Below are positions 36,545 through 44,101 of a stretch of DNA of 57,794 nt, piece by piece (positions within the stretch are counted from its first letter, which is position 1; the number at the start of each line of letters is the position of its first letter). Location: contig CAIXFN010000086.1 of NCBI GenBank assembly GCA_903918755.1, positions 1 to 57,794 on the forward strand. Direction: 5' to 3'. Below the pieces are notes generated by a model. The model had not been told where the DNA came from, searched no databases, and saw only the letters and a program-made list of their open reading frames with translations. The position numbers and the translations under genes are program-made. The stretch comes from an uncultured Pedosphaera sp. Its GTDB lineage: Bacteria > Verrucomicrobiota > Verrucomicrobiia > Limisphaerales > Pedosphaeraceae.

Positions 36545-37585
36545 TCAAACCGCGGCTCCGGGCTGGATCACCAACTTGCCCAGCACCTGCCGCGAACGCA
36601 GGAGAGCGAAGGCCGCGGCGGTTTCCCGGAGAGGCAGAATTCGGTCGATGACCGGTTGCAAAGTGCCGGCGGAGGCGGCGGCAAGGGTGGCGGTAATGTC
36701 CGTGCGATTCCGGCCGTAGCTGCCCACCAGGCGCTGTTGTTTGACAAACAGTGGCCAGAGATTCAAGGTCACCTCGCGTCCCGCGGTGGCGCCGCAGGTC
36801 ACGATCGTCCCGCCCCGGGCCAGGCATTCAAAGGTTTTGACCAGCACCGCGCCGCCGATGTGTTCCACCACCAGGTCCACGCCCCGTTTTCCGGTGAGCC
36901 GGCGGACTTCGGCCGGCCAATCGGGATCCGCGGTGTCCACCACGAATTCCGCGCCCAATTTTTGGGCCAGCTCCCGCTTGGCAGGACTGGAACCGGTGCT
37001 GATGACGCGCGCCCCCAGGGAGCGGGCGATCTGAATGGCGGCCGAGCCCACTCCGCTGGCACCCGCCATCGCCAACACCCAATCGCCGGGGCGGACCACC
37101 GCCCGGTTCGTCATCATGTGCATCGCGGTGCTGCCGGCCAGGGTGAGCGCGGCGGCGGCGGTGTATGCAACCCTATCCGGCAGGCGCACCAGCGCCCGGG
37201 TGGGCACCTTGACGAGGCCGGCAAAACCGCCGTCCTGCTGCACCCCCAGCAGTTGCCCGCGCAGGCACATGGACTCCTCGCCGGCGGCGCAAAACTCGCA
37301 TTGGCCACAAAATAGATTGGATTGAATGGACACCCGATCGCCCGTCTGCCAGTCGGTGACCCCGGCTCCAATCGCGGCGATCCGCCCCGCGATTTCGCCA
37401 CCGGGAATGCGGGGCAAGGGAACCGGCATGGGAAGTCCACCCGACTCCAACCACAGGTCCAGGTGATTCAGACCGCAAGCCATTACCTCCACGACGACTT
37501 CCTGGGGGCCAGGTTCGGGATCCGGCACTTCGCGGAGTTCGAATGTTCCTGGGATCCCCGGCGCGATCAGCTGTACTGCTTGCAT
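36545..37585 (-). CDS. zinc-type medium-chain dehydrogenase / NADPH:quinone reductase-like enzyme
   Basis: ATG 37585 (MQAVQLIAPGIPGTFELREV) gives 346 residues; the longer open frame beyond it is not protein-like. The alcohol-dehydrogenase head has EVMACGLNHLDLWLESGGLP and PRIPGGEIAGRIAAIGAGVT. Four structural-zinc cysteines sit in LFCGQCEFCAAGEESMC. The nucleotide domain has WVLAMAGASGVGSAAIQIAR and DLVVEHIGGAVLVKTFECLA. The end, VIDRILPLRETAAAFALLRS, is standard for this MDR branch. It probably reduces a quinone or enone with NADPH; the substrate is unknown. It is convergent with the metal pump (28 bp between stops) and divergent from the AraC gene, which may control it. Confidence 0.9.
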   Translation of the reverse strand: MQAVQLIAPGIPGTFELREVPDPEPGPQEVVVEVMACGLNHLDLWLESGGLPMPVPLPRIPGGEIAGRIAAIGAGVTDWQTGDRVSIQSNLFCGQCEFCAAGEESMCLRGQLLGVQQDGGFAGLVKVPTRALVRLPDRVAYTAAAALTLAGSTAMHMMTNRAVVRPGDWVLAMAGASGVGSAAIQIARSLGARVISTGSSPAKRELAQKLGAEFVVDTADPDWPAEVRRLTGKRGVDLVVEHIGGAVLVKTFECLARGGTIVTCGATAGREVTLNLWPLFVKQQRLVGSYGRNRTDITATLAAASAGTLQPVIDRILPLRETAAAFALLRSRQVLGKLVIQPGAAV

Positions 37586-37723
37586 GGGCGCATTGAACAC
37601 CCACCAAGGGGGATGGGCAAGCCGGCAGTCCGGGTGGTAACTCCCCCCCCGCGCCAAGTTGTCGCCTGATTGTTTCATGTCCGTCTTTTTGCTGTAACGT
37701 CTGGCTGATTGATTCCTCCCCGC

Positions 37724-38710
37724 ATGTTCGTAAACCGTCACCTGGCATTGGCGCAAGTTGAGCTCACGGCCTCGGCCGAGTGGGCCATCACCCCGACCGG
37801 GTGGTCGATCGTGCGCGCGGCCAGCGGGGTGATTTACTGCTTTGCCAATCAAAACCCCTGTGAAGTCGGCATTGGCCAGATCGTGATCGTTCCCCCGCGC
37901 CTGCCGGCGGTCTTCCGGGCGAGTCAGATCGGCCCGGCCCGGCTCCAGCATTTTGAATTCCAGCCGGATTTGCTGGGAGCCCTCCTCACGCTGCAGGAGC
38001 GGGAAGAATTTGGCCTGCTGGCCAAAACCTGCGCGCAGGAGATTCGCCGGTTTCCGGACACCCATCCGGCGGCGGCCCGGCTGACCTCACTTTGCGAAGC
38101 CAGCCCGGGGGACAATCGCCTGCTGGAACGCTGCCAGTTGCTGGAATTGGTGGCGATGTTGCTGCCTCCCCTCCCCCAATCCGCAGCCGCCGCACCCTCT
38201 CCCCAGGCGGCACCCGCGCGCTTTTTGGAACTCATTCAAGGGATGCCTGAGGCGGAATTGGTGAATCATTCACCGGCCCAGCTCGCGCATTTGTGCGGTT
38301 GCAGCCCGCGGCATTTTGCCCGGCTGTTCCGCGCCCGATTCGGGGTTTCGGTCCGCGATAAACAAACCCGCCTCCGGTTGGAAAAGGCGCGGCAACTGCT
38401 GTCCGAATCGGACGCCAAGGTCATCCACGTCGCGCAGGACAGCGGCTACCGACATCTCGGCTTGTTCAATTCGATGTTCAAAAAGCATTTTGGCCAAACC
38501 CCGACCGAGTTGCGGCGGGCAGCGCGCGCGACCCCGGCGGGAAGAAGCAAACGGCGTTCGGCGCTGGCTTTCATCGCCTGCGCGGGGTGGTTGCTGCTGG
38601 GGCTATCCCACGCGGTGCTCGCCGCCTCCCACCCGGCCACCGGCTCGACCCTTAACGAATCATCCCCAAGCAGCAACTGCCCGGCGGCCCATCAGTCGGC
38701 CGCTTTTTGA
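37724..38710 (+). CDS. AraC-family transcriptional regulator with an unusual C-terminal membrane segment
   Basis: ATG 37724 gives 328 residues. Residues 1-160 are a cupin-like sensing part (WAITPTGWSIVRAASGVIYC, GQIVIVPPRLPAVFRAS). Residues about 170-265 carry both AraC helix-turn-helices: LAHLCGCSPRHFARLFRARF and VIHVAQDSGYRHLGLFNSMF, ending with the FGQTPTELRR signature. After a basic stretch (RSKRR) there is a hydrophobic segment at 279-301, ALAFIACAGWLLLGLSHAVL, then a Ser/Pro/Ala tail. AraC proteins normally end at the second helix-turn-helix; this tail looks like a signal peptide or membrane anchor. It lies 24 bp before exbB and opposite the quinone-reductase gene, so it may regulate both. 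Confidence 0.88.
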   Translation: MFVNRHLALAQVELTASAEWAITPTGWSIVRAASGVIYCFANQNPCEVGIGQIVIVPPRLPAVFRASQIGPARLQHFEFQPDLLGALLTLQEREEFGLLAKTCAQEIRRFPDTHPAAARLTSLCEASPGDNRLLERCQLLELVAMLLPPLPQSAAAAPSPQAAPARFLELIQGMPEAELVNHSPAQLAHLCGCSPRHFARLFRARFGVSVRDKQTRLRLEKARQLLSESDAKVIHVAQDSGYRHLGLFNSMFKKHFGQTPTELRRAARATPAGRSKRRSALAFIACAGWLLLGLSHAVLAASHPATGSTLNESSPSSNCPAAHQSAAF

Positions 38711-38734
38711 ACTCCCCACCCGATTAAATCCGAC

Positions 38735-39568
38735 ATGCACCAATTGTTATTCTCCCCCATCCTGGGCGCCAGTGCGCTGCAATTCGCGATCAGCAAGGCG
38801 ACGCCGGAAGGCAAAGTCACGATGACCGCGCTGCTGATTCTCTCGTTGTTCAGCTGGACGATCATCATCACGAAAGCCCGCCAGTTGATGATCGCGCGGA
38901 AATTCGCGAAGAAATTCTTTGCCGCCTACGCGGAAACGCGCGATCCGATGGACATCAAGCGTAAGACCACGGAATTCGTGGGCGCGCCGGCCTACCAGGT
39001 TTACATCCGCGGGGCGGACGAGGTGGATTATCAGCTGAAAAACAATCCGGTGCGGGTGAATACCGTGGCGCCCATCGGCGCAGTGGACGAAATCGGCCAC
39101 GGCAACACCGATATATTGGCGCGGTCCCGCACCGTCAAGATCACTGCGGCCTCCTTTGAAGCGGTCAAGCTGGTCATGGAAGAGTCCGCCGCGGCCCAAG
39201 CCATGGAATTGGAAAAGGGCATGATTGTGCTGTCGACCGCGGTGGCGGGCGGTCCGTTTATCGGGCTGTTGGGCACGGTTTGGGGCGTTATGGAAACCTT
39301 CTCCGGCATCGCGGCCGCCGGTTCGGCGAGTCTTTCCGCCATGGCTCCCGGGGTGGCCGGCGCGCTGATTTGCACCGTCATCGGCCTGCTGGTGGCGATT
39401 CCGGCCATGTTCAGCTACAACTTCATGGTCACTTCCATCCGGCACATCACCCAGGAGTTGGACGGTTTCGCCGCCCGTTACTCCAACCAATTGGAGCATC
39501 AGTATGTCGATCATCGCTCCCTGGCGGAGGAATTGACCGAGGCGCTGGGCCGGAGCCAGGTGCGTTGA
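38735..39568 (+). CDS. exbB: MotA/TolQ/ExbB proton-channel protein
   Basis: A 277-residue inner-membrane protein. Three membrane helices are visible: ALLILSLFSWTIIITKARQL near residue 30, AVAGGPFIGLLGTVWGVMET near 170, and GVAGALICTVIGLLVAIPAM near 210. The last two hold the conserved proton-path Thr residues and the GLLGTVWG motif. A cytoplasmic loop of about 110 residues separates the first two. It forms the pentameric channel that, with ExbD, drives TonB by proton flow. Start ATG 38735 (MHQLLFSPILGASALQFAIS). It begins a tight exbB-exbD-tonB-exbD operon; the spacing to exbD is 22 bp. Confidence 0.92.
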   Translation: MHQLLFSPILGASALQFAISKATPEGKVTMTALLILSLFSWTIIITKARQLMIARKFAKKFFAAYAETRDPMDIKRKTTEFVGAPAYQVYIRGADEVDYQLKNNPVRVNTVAPIGAVDEIGHGNTDILARSRTVKITAASFEAVKLVMEESAAAQAMELEKGMIVLSTAVAGGPFIGLLGTVWGVMETFSGIAAAGSASLSAMAPGVAGALICTVIGLLVAIPAMFSYNFMVTSIRHITQELDGFAARYSNQLEHQYVDHRSLAEELTEALGRSQVR

Positions 39569-39590
39569 TGGCGACAGCGACTTTCCCGGC

Positions 39591-40004
39591 ATGAAGAAAT
39601 GTTCCCATAGCGCGCACGAGACGCTGACCGAGCTGAACATCACACCGCTGCTGGATCTGGCGTTTGTGCTGCTGGTGATCTTCATCATCACCACCACGCC
39701 AATTGTCAATGATCTGGATTTGAGCCTGCCGACGAGTTCCAAGCATGCCAAGGATCCACCGCGCAAGGTGAACTACATCACGGTGGAGGCGAGCGGCAAG
39801 ATCTGGATCAACAAGCTCGCCGTCGAGTTGGCCGGGGTGCAACCCACCCTCGCCAACCTGCGGGTGGATGATCCGGATCTCAGCGTGATTGTGCGCGGGG
39901 ATGGCAAGGCCAAATACAGCCAGATCCGGGCCGTTTTGGACGCCTGCCAACAGGCCAACGTGGGCAAAGTGGATCTTGCGACAGAAGCGGCCGACCAGAA
40001 GTAA
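39591..40004 (+). CDS. exbD: ExbD/TolR biopolymer transport protein (first copy)
   Basis: A 137-residue protein with one N-terminal helix: ELNITPLLDLAFVLLVIFII. The conserved membrane Asp in LLDLAF is the proton-binding residue. The periplasmic part has the usual TolR fold with DDPDLSVIVRGDGKAKYSQI and AVLDACQQANVGKVDLATE. It partners with ExbB and feeds TonB, 15 bp downstream. A second exbD follows tonB, and the two differ mainly in the linker after the helix. Confidence 0.92.
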   Translation: MKKCSHSAHETLTELNITPLLDLAFVLLVIFIITTTPIVNDLDLSLPTSSKHAKDPPRKVNYITVEASGKIWINKLAVELAGVQPTLANLRVDDPDLSVIVRGDGKAKYSQIRAVLDACQQANVGKVDLATEAADQK

Positions 40005-40019
40005 ATCCAACCTCCCGCC

Positions 40020-40691
40020 ATGGTTCCCCAATCCCAGCAACGCAAGCCGCATAATTCCTCGAAGGTCAACCTCATCATTTCCGCGGTTTTCCACGGGGTG
40101 ATCGCTGTGGCCGTGGTGTTTTTTGCGGCGCGGGAAGGCTTGCTCGGCAAGAACATGAAGAAACTCGCGGTGGAGATGGTGAAGGAAAAACCGCCGGAAA
40201 AGCCGAAGGAACCGGAGAAACCCAAGGAAGAGGTGCCCAAACTGGAAACGCCCAAACTGGCCGTCTCCCCCGTCCTGGCTCCCCCCAAAGCAGCGCCCCA
40301 GGTTACGCCCGGAAACACGGTAGCGGCCCCCCCGGCCGCCGCCCCGCCGGCGGTCAATCTCAGCGGCTTTGCCTTTGACGGCGGCAAGCAGGTGGAGTCC
40401 GATCCATTGCAAATTTACAAAGGGCAGGTGGAATACGCGCTGCGCTCCCGCTGGAACCGGCCGGATGACATTGAGGATCAGGCCTTTGTGGCGGAAGTCG
40501 AAGTGGCGGTGGATCGCACCGGAAAGATCTCCGATCCGGTGTGGAAAAAGAGCTCCGGGGACAAACGTTGGGACAACACCGTTCAGGAGGCCATTGCCAG
40601 CACCCGCAGCGTGAGCCGCCCCCCGCCCACCAATTTCCCGCCCCGCGTGCTGGTCCGTTTTGATGTGCAGACCGAACCCGTGCTGCAATAA
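40020..40691 (+). CDS. tonB: TonB-family energy transducer
   Basis: A 223-residue protein with a membrane helix at about 18-37 (LIISAVFHGVIAVAVVFFAA). A Lys/Pro/Glu-rich rod follows (PPEKPKEPEKPKEEVPKLE), long enough to cross the periplasm. The C-terminal TonB domain reads QVEYALRSRWNRPDDIEDQA, AEVEVAVDRTGKISDPVWKK and WDNTVQEAIASTRSVSRPPP. It should carry ExbBD energy to TonB-dependent receptors or porin-like proteins in the outer membrane. No TonB-dependent receptor is coded in this window. It lies between two exbD genes. Confidence 0.9.
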   Translation: MVPQSQQRKPHNSSKVNLIISAVFHGVIAVAVVFFAAREGLLGKNMKKLAVEMVKEKPPEKPKEPEKPKEEVPKLETPKLAVSPVLAPPKAAPQVTPGNTVAAPPAAAPPAVNLSGFAFDGGKQVESDPLQIYKGQVEYALRSRWNRPDDIEDQAFVAEVEVAVDRTGKISDPVWKKSSGDKRWDNTVQEAIASTRSVSRPPPTNFPPRVLVRFDVQTEPVLQ

Positions 40692-40693
40692 TT

Positions 40694-41104
40694 ATGAAGA
40701 AAACCTCCAAGCGCGGGCATCACACGCTGAACGAGTTAAACATCACTCCCCTGCTGGATCTGGTGTTTGTGCTGCTGGTTATTTTCATCATCACGACACC
40801 GCAAATGGTGAACAGCCTGGAAATGGGGCTGCCTTCCGGCAAACCGCCGCCGCCGCCCGATCCCAACGCGCCCAAGCCGATCATTAACCGGATCCTGGTG
40901 GACGACACCGGTCAGGTATTCCTGAACGAAGAAGCCATCACTGACAAGGAGATCAAGGTCCGCTTCCAGGCGCTCAAGTCCCTTGATCCCGATCCGAAGG
41001 TGGTCGTGAAAGGTGGCGACAACGTGGATTACCAGAACATGATCAAGGTTTTGGACGCCCTCCAGCAGTTGAATATCACCAAGATTGGCCTGGCCACGCA
41101 GTAA
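40694..41104 (+). CDS. exbD: ExbD/TolR biopolymer transport protein (second copy)
   Basis: A 136-residue ExbD paralogue starting 2 bp after the tonB stop, so translation is probably coupled. The helix NITPLLDLVFVLLVIFIITT keeps the membrane Asp. The periplasmic part has FLNEEAITDKEIKVRFQALK and DPKVVVKGGDNVDYQNMIKV, with VLDALQQLNITKIGLATQ at the end. Its linker is proline-rich (GKPPPPPDPNAPKP), unlike the first copy. Two ExbD types next to one ExbB suggest a mixed ExbD complex. Confidence 0.92.
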   Translation: MKKTSKRGHHTLNELNITPLLDLVFVLLVIFIITTPQMVNSLEMGLPSGKPPPPPDPNAPKPIINRILVDDTGQVFLNEEAITDKEIKVRFQALKSLDPDPKVVVKGGDNVDYQNMIKVLDALQQLNITKIGLATQ

Positions 41105-41329
41105 GCTTTTTGGTGCGGCAAAATCAATCGGGAGCGCATTCGCTTCACCAGTCCCCGTTCAACCGGAAATCAGGGTTGCGAGGCCTCATTCATTACAGCA
41201 CCCGCCCTGCCGTAGGTTACGCGCATGCCACGAAAGTTTGGACCAGATAAAATTGGCCCCCTTCCGCGAGCGGGCAAATAGACGACAGGCAAACGTCACA
41301 GGTGGCCCGGCAAAGGGACTTCCAAGGGG
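41105..41329. other. non-coding stretch between exbD and porin genes
   Basis: Convergent intergenic region without a plausible gene. I see no terminator for the exbB operon on the plus strand; the porin terminator lies at its right end. Confidence 0.5.
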
Positions 41330-41367
41330 AAAAAACGGGCTGGCCAGATCAACACCTGGACAGCCCG
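41330..41367 (-). terminator. intrinsic terminator of the porin gene
   Basis: Read on the minus strand: a 7-bp stem CGGGCTG / CAGCCCG (plus positions 41336-41342 and 41361-41367) followed by a run of six T (plus AAAAAA up to 41335). It lies about 45 bp beyond the porin stop. Confidence 0.8.
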
Positions 41368-41410
41368 CGGCAAATTTCAAGGTCCTCAGAAATTGACCAG
41401 CGAGGTCACC

Positions 41411-42931
41411 CTAAAACTTCACCGTGAAGTCCAGTTGCAGGATGCTGTAGCGCTGGATGGGGTTGATCTGCGGGATGTCCAAATTGTTGCCGCCCGTGCC
41501 CAGGTTGCGGTTGATTCGGGAAGCGTTGCCGTAGCGGATGGTACCGATCACGCCGTCCGTGAAACAATAGCCGGCCGCGGCGAAAATGCCCTCCATGTTG
41601 CCGCGTCCTTCCATGAAATCGGAGTCCAGCAAATTGGGATCCAGGGCATATTGCTCAATATGCTGCCAATAGCTGCGGAGTTCCCAACTGTGGCGTTTGG
41701 CGACCGCGCCGGTGACCAAGCCCAGATTGTCGCCACTGCCGATGCCGGCGCCAATTTGATAGGCGTAAACCGCCTTGGTTTGGGCTTTGCCAGCCGCGAG
41801 GGGCGGCGTGGTGCCATTCAGGGAAGCCTGCGAAATCAGGGCGTTGCGGGCCGCGTTGGCCCGGTCCGCTCCTTCCAAATTATAGGCGTAATCACCGAAA
41901 AGGCGGGCGTTTAACTTGCGGATCTTAAAATTGAACTCGAACGGCACATCGACGACGAGGAGGTTGTTCACGCCGACCTGGTTGTACGAAACCCCGTTTG
42001 CCGTGGTCAGGCCGTTGAGCGGCACGCTGCTGCCCGGCCCGCCATACGAACTTTCGCCGATGAAGGTGTCGCCGACACCGGAAGCCGTGACGTTCGTGGT
42101 CAAACCGATGTACTGATACAGCGTGCCGGCGATTTTCGCGGAAACTGTGTCGGAGAAATGATAATTCACCCCGCCCTGCCAGGAGATCAGGAAAGTCTGG
42201 TCGGTCGAATTTTGCGGACGGCTCCCGGCGACAAACGGCAGGAGACTGCTGGAGACGTAGCTGGGATTGCTATCCTGATAAAGGAACTGGCCAAAGTTGG
42301 CGAAGAACTCCGCCTTGCCGACGGCATACTTGACGCGCTCCGAAGCGCCTTCGGGATTCAAGTCGGGATCCCAAACCATCGGGGTGGTGAAGAGGGGGTT
42401 CGGCATGCGGCCGACCGTCACATCCAGCCAGCTCTCCGGGCGCCATCCGGCGTAGGCCTGCCCCACATTGATTCCGTTGCTCGATTTGCCCGAGGGCGAA
42501 GGAGAACTGCCCCCAAAATTGATCCACGTGGAACGCGGATTGGTGGAGGTCTCCAGGCGCAGGCCGTAATAGAAATCTTCGAACAAATCACCGCGCAGGC
42601 CGAAGCGCACGGCGGCGCGTTCGCGGTCTAGTTCCATACGGTCACCCACGGGGGTGGACGCCTCGCGATGTTCAAAACGCAAACGGATGTCCCCAAAGAG
42701 TTCGACGCTCTTGACGGCATTATTGATCTTCCATTTGGACTCCGGCATCTTGAAGCGGGCGCCCGGGGCATTGGTCCGACGCGCCTCCGCCTCGCCTTGC
42801 ACGCGGGCGGCCTCTTCGCGGGTCACCATGCCCTTCTCAATCATGAGGTCCAGCAGCGGGTCATGGGCTTCCTGCGCCTTGGCGGCAACGGGCGCCGCGC
42901 ATAAGAGCGCCAACAATATCCGGAACCACAT
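41411..42931 (-). CDS. outer-membrane porin (putative Porin_5 / phosphate-selective-porin-like)
   Basis: ATG 42931 gives 506 residues with a signal peptide (MWFRILLALLCAAPVAAKAQ). A short N-terminal helix, LLDLMIEKGMVTREEAARVQ, is shared with many porins of the OprO/P-like and Porin_5 types. The rest is beta-strand-rich with alternating aromatic residues: VELFGDIRLRFEHREAS, FYYGLRLETSTNPRSTWINF, VTVGRMPNPLF and WELRSYWQHIEQYALDPNLL. The C-terminus ends in the outer-membrane signature LQLDFTVKF. It forms a channel for small solutes; the ion is not certain. It has its own terminator. The divergent PEP-CTERM and PstS-like genes suggest, but do not prove, anion or phosphate use. Confidence 0.85.
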   Translation of the reverse strand: MWFRILLALLCAAPVAAKAQEAHDPLLDLMIEKGMVTREEAARVQGEAEARRTNAPGARFKMPESKWKINNAVKSVELFGDIRLRFEHREASTPVGDRMELDRERAAVRFGLRGDLFEDFYYGLRLETSTNPRSTWINFGGSSPSPSGKSSNGINVGQAYAGWRPESWLDVTVGRMPNPLFTTPMVWDPDLNPEGASERVKYAVGKAEFFANFGQFLYQDSNPSYVSSSLLPFVAGSRPQNSTDQTFLISWQGGVNYHFSDTVSAKIAGTLYQYIGLTTNVTASGVGDTFIGESSYGGPGSSVPLNGLTTANGVSYNQVGVNNLLVVDVPFEFNFKIRKLNARLFGDYAYNLEGADRANAARNALISQASLNGTTPPLAAGKAQTKAVYAYQIGAGIGSGDNLGLVTGAVAKRHSWELRSYWQHIEQYALDPNLLDSDFMEGRGNMEGIFAAAGYCFTDGVIGTIRYGNASRINRNLGTGGNNLDIPQINPIQRYSILQLDFTVKF

Positions 42932-43407
42932 CCGTCCGGAGCACGGTAAACTAAACCGCTGACCGGCATTTTCGAGTTGGTCCGCCTGCCGTAACGCCGG
43001 AGCACCAGTGATTCCTAGAATTCGCATTCCGCCGAACGTAGAGACCGCCCGTTACGGTGAAGTGTCCGTATTGTGACATTTCCGTTACGCGCGGCGGATT
43101 CCGCCGGTGGATCCTCTCTCCCCAGCCGCCGCCGGAGGCATTCCCGGCGGGGCGATTTATTCTGTTACCATTTCGCGCCAAACCGACCCAGGGGACCCGT
43201 CCGTTTTTAGTTTCCGTCTGCATTGAACTACCGCGTAACGACTTACGCAGGAAAATTTCATGTCCGCCCCCTGCGTACGCTTGTCCTCTCAGTTGATTCC
43301 CCCCGGCGGAGCCGACTGCTAGTTTGGTATCCATCCGACATGCGTCATGTTTGATGGCCGTTCCCATTAATCAGTCAGACAACCTTAATTTAGTAAATAC
43401 GACCCAA
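42932..43407. promoter_or_regulatory. divergent control region, porin / PEP-CTERM gene, with palindrome and 33-bp-spaced repeats
   Basis: It holds CCGTTACG twice (43049-43056 and 43082-43089), exactly 33 bp apart, that is three helix turns. Between them lies the 16-bp palindrome-like TGTCCGTATTGTGACA (43063-43078). Further right is ACATGCGTCATGT (43338-43350), a 5-bp inverted repeat 58 bp before the PEP-CTERM start. These are good operator candidates. I see no clear Pho-box. Confidence 0.5.
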
Positions 43408-44052
43408 ATGAAAAACCTTTCCAAATTCGCGTTCCTGGCGGTTTCCGCGCTCGCTCTGGCGGCGTCCGCCAACGCCGCGTATGTCAACGGGGACCTGATT
43501 GCCGGGTTCACCGGTGGCAGCACGGACGTTATCTTTGATCTCGGCCAGGCCAGCGCCCTGTTTCCGGGTGAAACGTGGACCATCAGTCTCACCAGCCAGA
43601 CCGATTTCGGTATCATTGGCGCGCAGACCGCGGGCAAGCACATCTTCGCGACGGCCTTTGATCAAACCGAAAATGGTTGGGTGCAAGACGGCCAGTATCA
43701 AACCGCGCGCGGCAACATTCTGAGCCTGGCCGGTGGCGGTCTGGTCGCCGGAACTTCCGCGACTCCGCTTGCGACGGACAGCACCAGTTGGACCTTCCAG
43801 ACGGCGCAACCCGCCGGCACGCCGGGCAACACTTTCCAGAACAACTATTTTAACCCGAACGTCCCGCTGGCTGCGACCGCCTACTTGTTTGACAACGTTA
43901 GCGGCACCACCACCCCGGTGGGCGGGTTTCAATACGACGCGGGTAGCTCCACGCTCACCTTCCAACCCGCTCCCGAGCCCGGCACCTACGCCCTGCTCGG
44001 CCTCGGTGGAGTCATCGCCCTCGCTTTTCGCCGCAAGTCCGTCAAGGCGTAA
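43408..44052 (+). CDS. PEP-CTERM sorting-domain secreted protein
   Basis: ATG 43408 gives 214 residues: a signal peptide (FAFLAVSALALAASANA), a beta-rich body starting VNGDLIAGFTGGSTDVIFDL with GQASALFPGETWTISL, and the PEP-CTERM tail PAPEPGTYALLGLGG followed by a short helix and FRRK. Such tails are processed by exosortase/EpsH-type enzymes and link proteins to the surface or matrix; no exosortase gene is in the window. The N-terminal part is related to the protein at 46403, which has a different tail. It is divergent from the porin and 49 bp before the PstS-like gene. Confidence 0.88.
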   Translation: MKNLSKFAFLAVSALALAASANAAYVNGDLIAGFTGGSTDVIFDLGQASALFPGETWTISLTSQTDFGIIGAQTAGKHIFATAFDQTENGWVQDGQYQTARGNILSLAGGGLVAGTSATPLATDSTSWTFQTAQPAGTPGNTFQNNYFNPNVPLAATAYLFDNVSGTTTPVGGFQYDAGSSTLTFQPAPEPGTYALLGLGGVIALAFRRKSVKA

Positions 44053-44101
44053 TCCCCAAACCTGAAAACAATCCAAACTCACTGAACAAGCAACATAACC
44101 A

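Noticed and set aside
37586-38065. N-terminal extension of the quinone-reductase frame by 160 residues
   Set aside because: It overlaps the divergent AraC gene and contains no domain; MQAVQL at 37585 is the normal family start.
43063-43078. Pho-box for the porin and PstS-like genes
   Set aside because: The site lacks the direct CTGTCAT repeats at 11-bp spacing; it is an inverted, not a direct, repeat.
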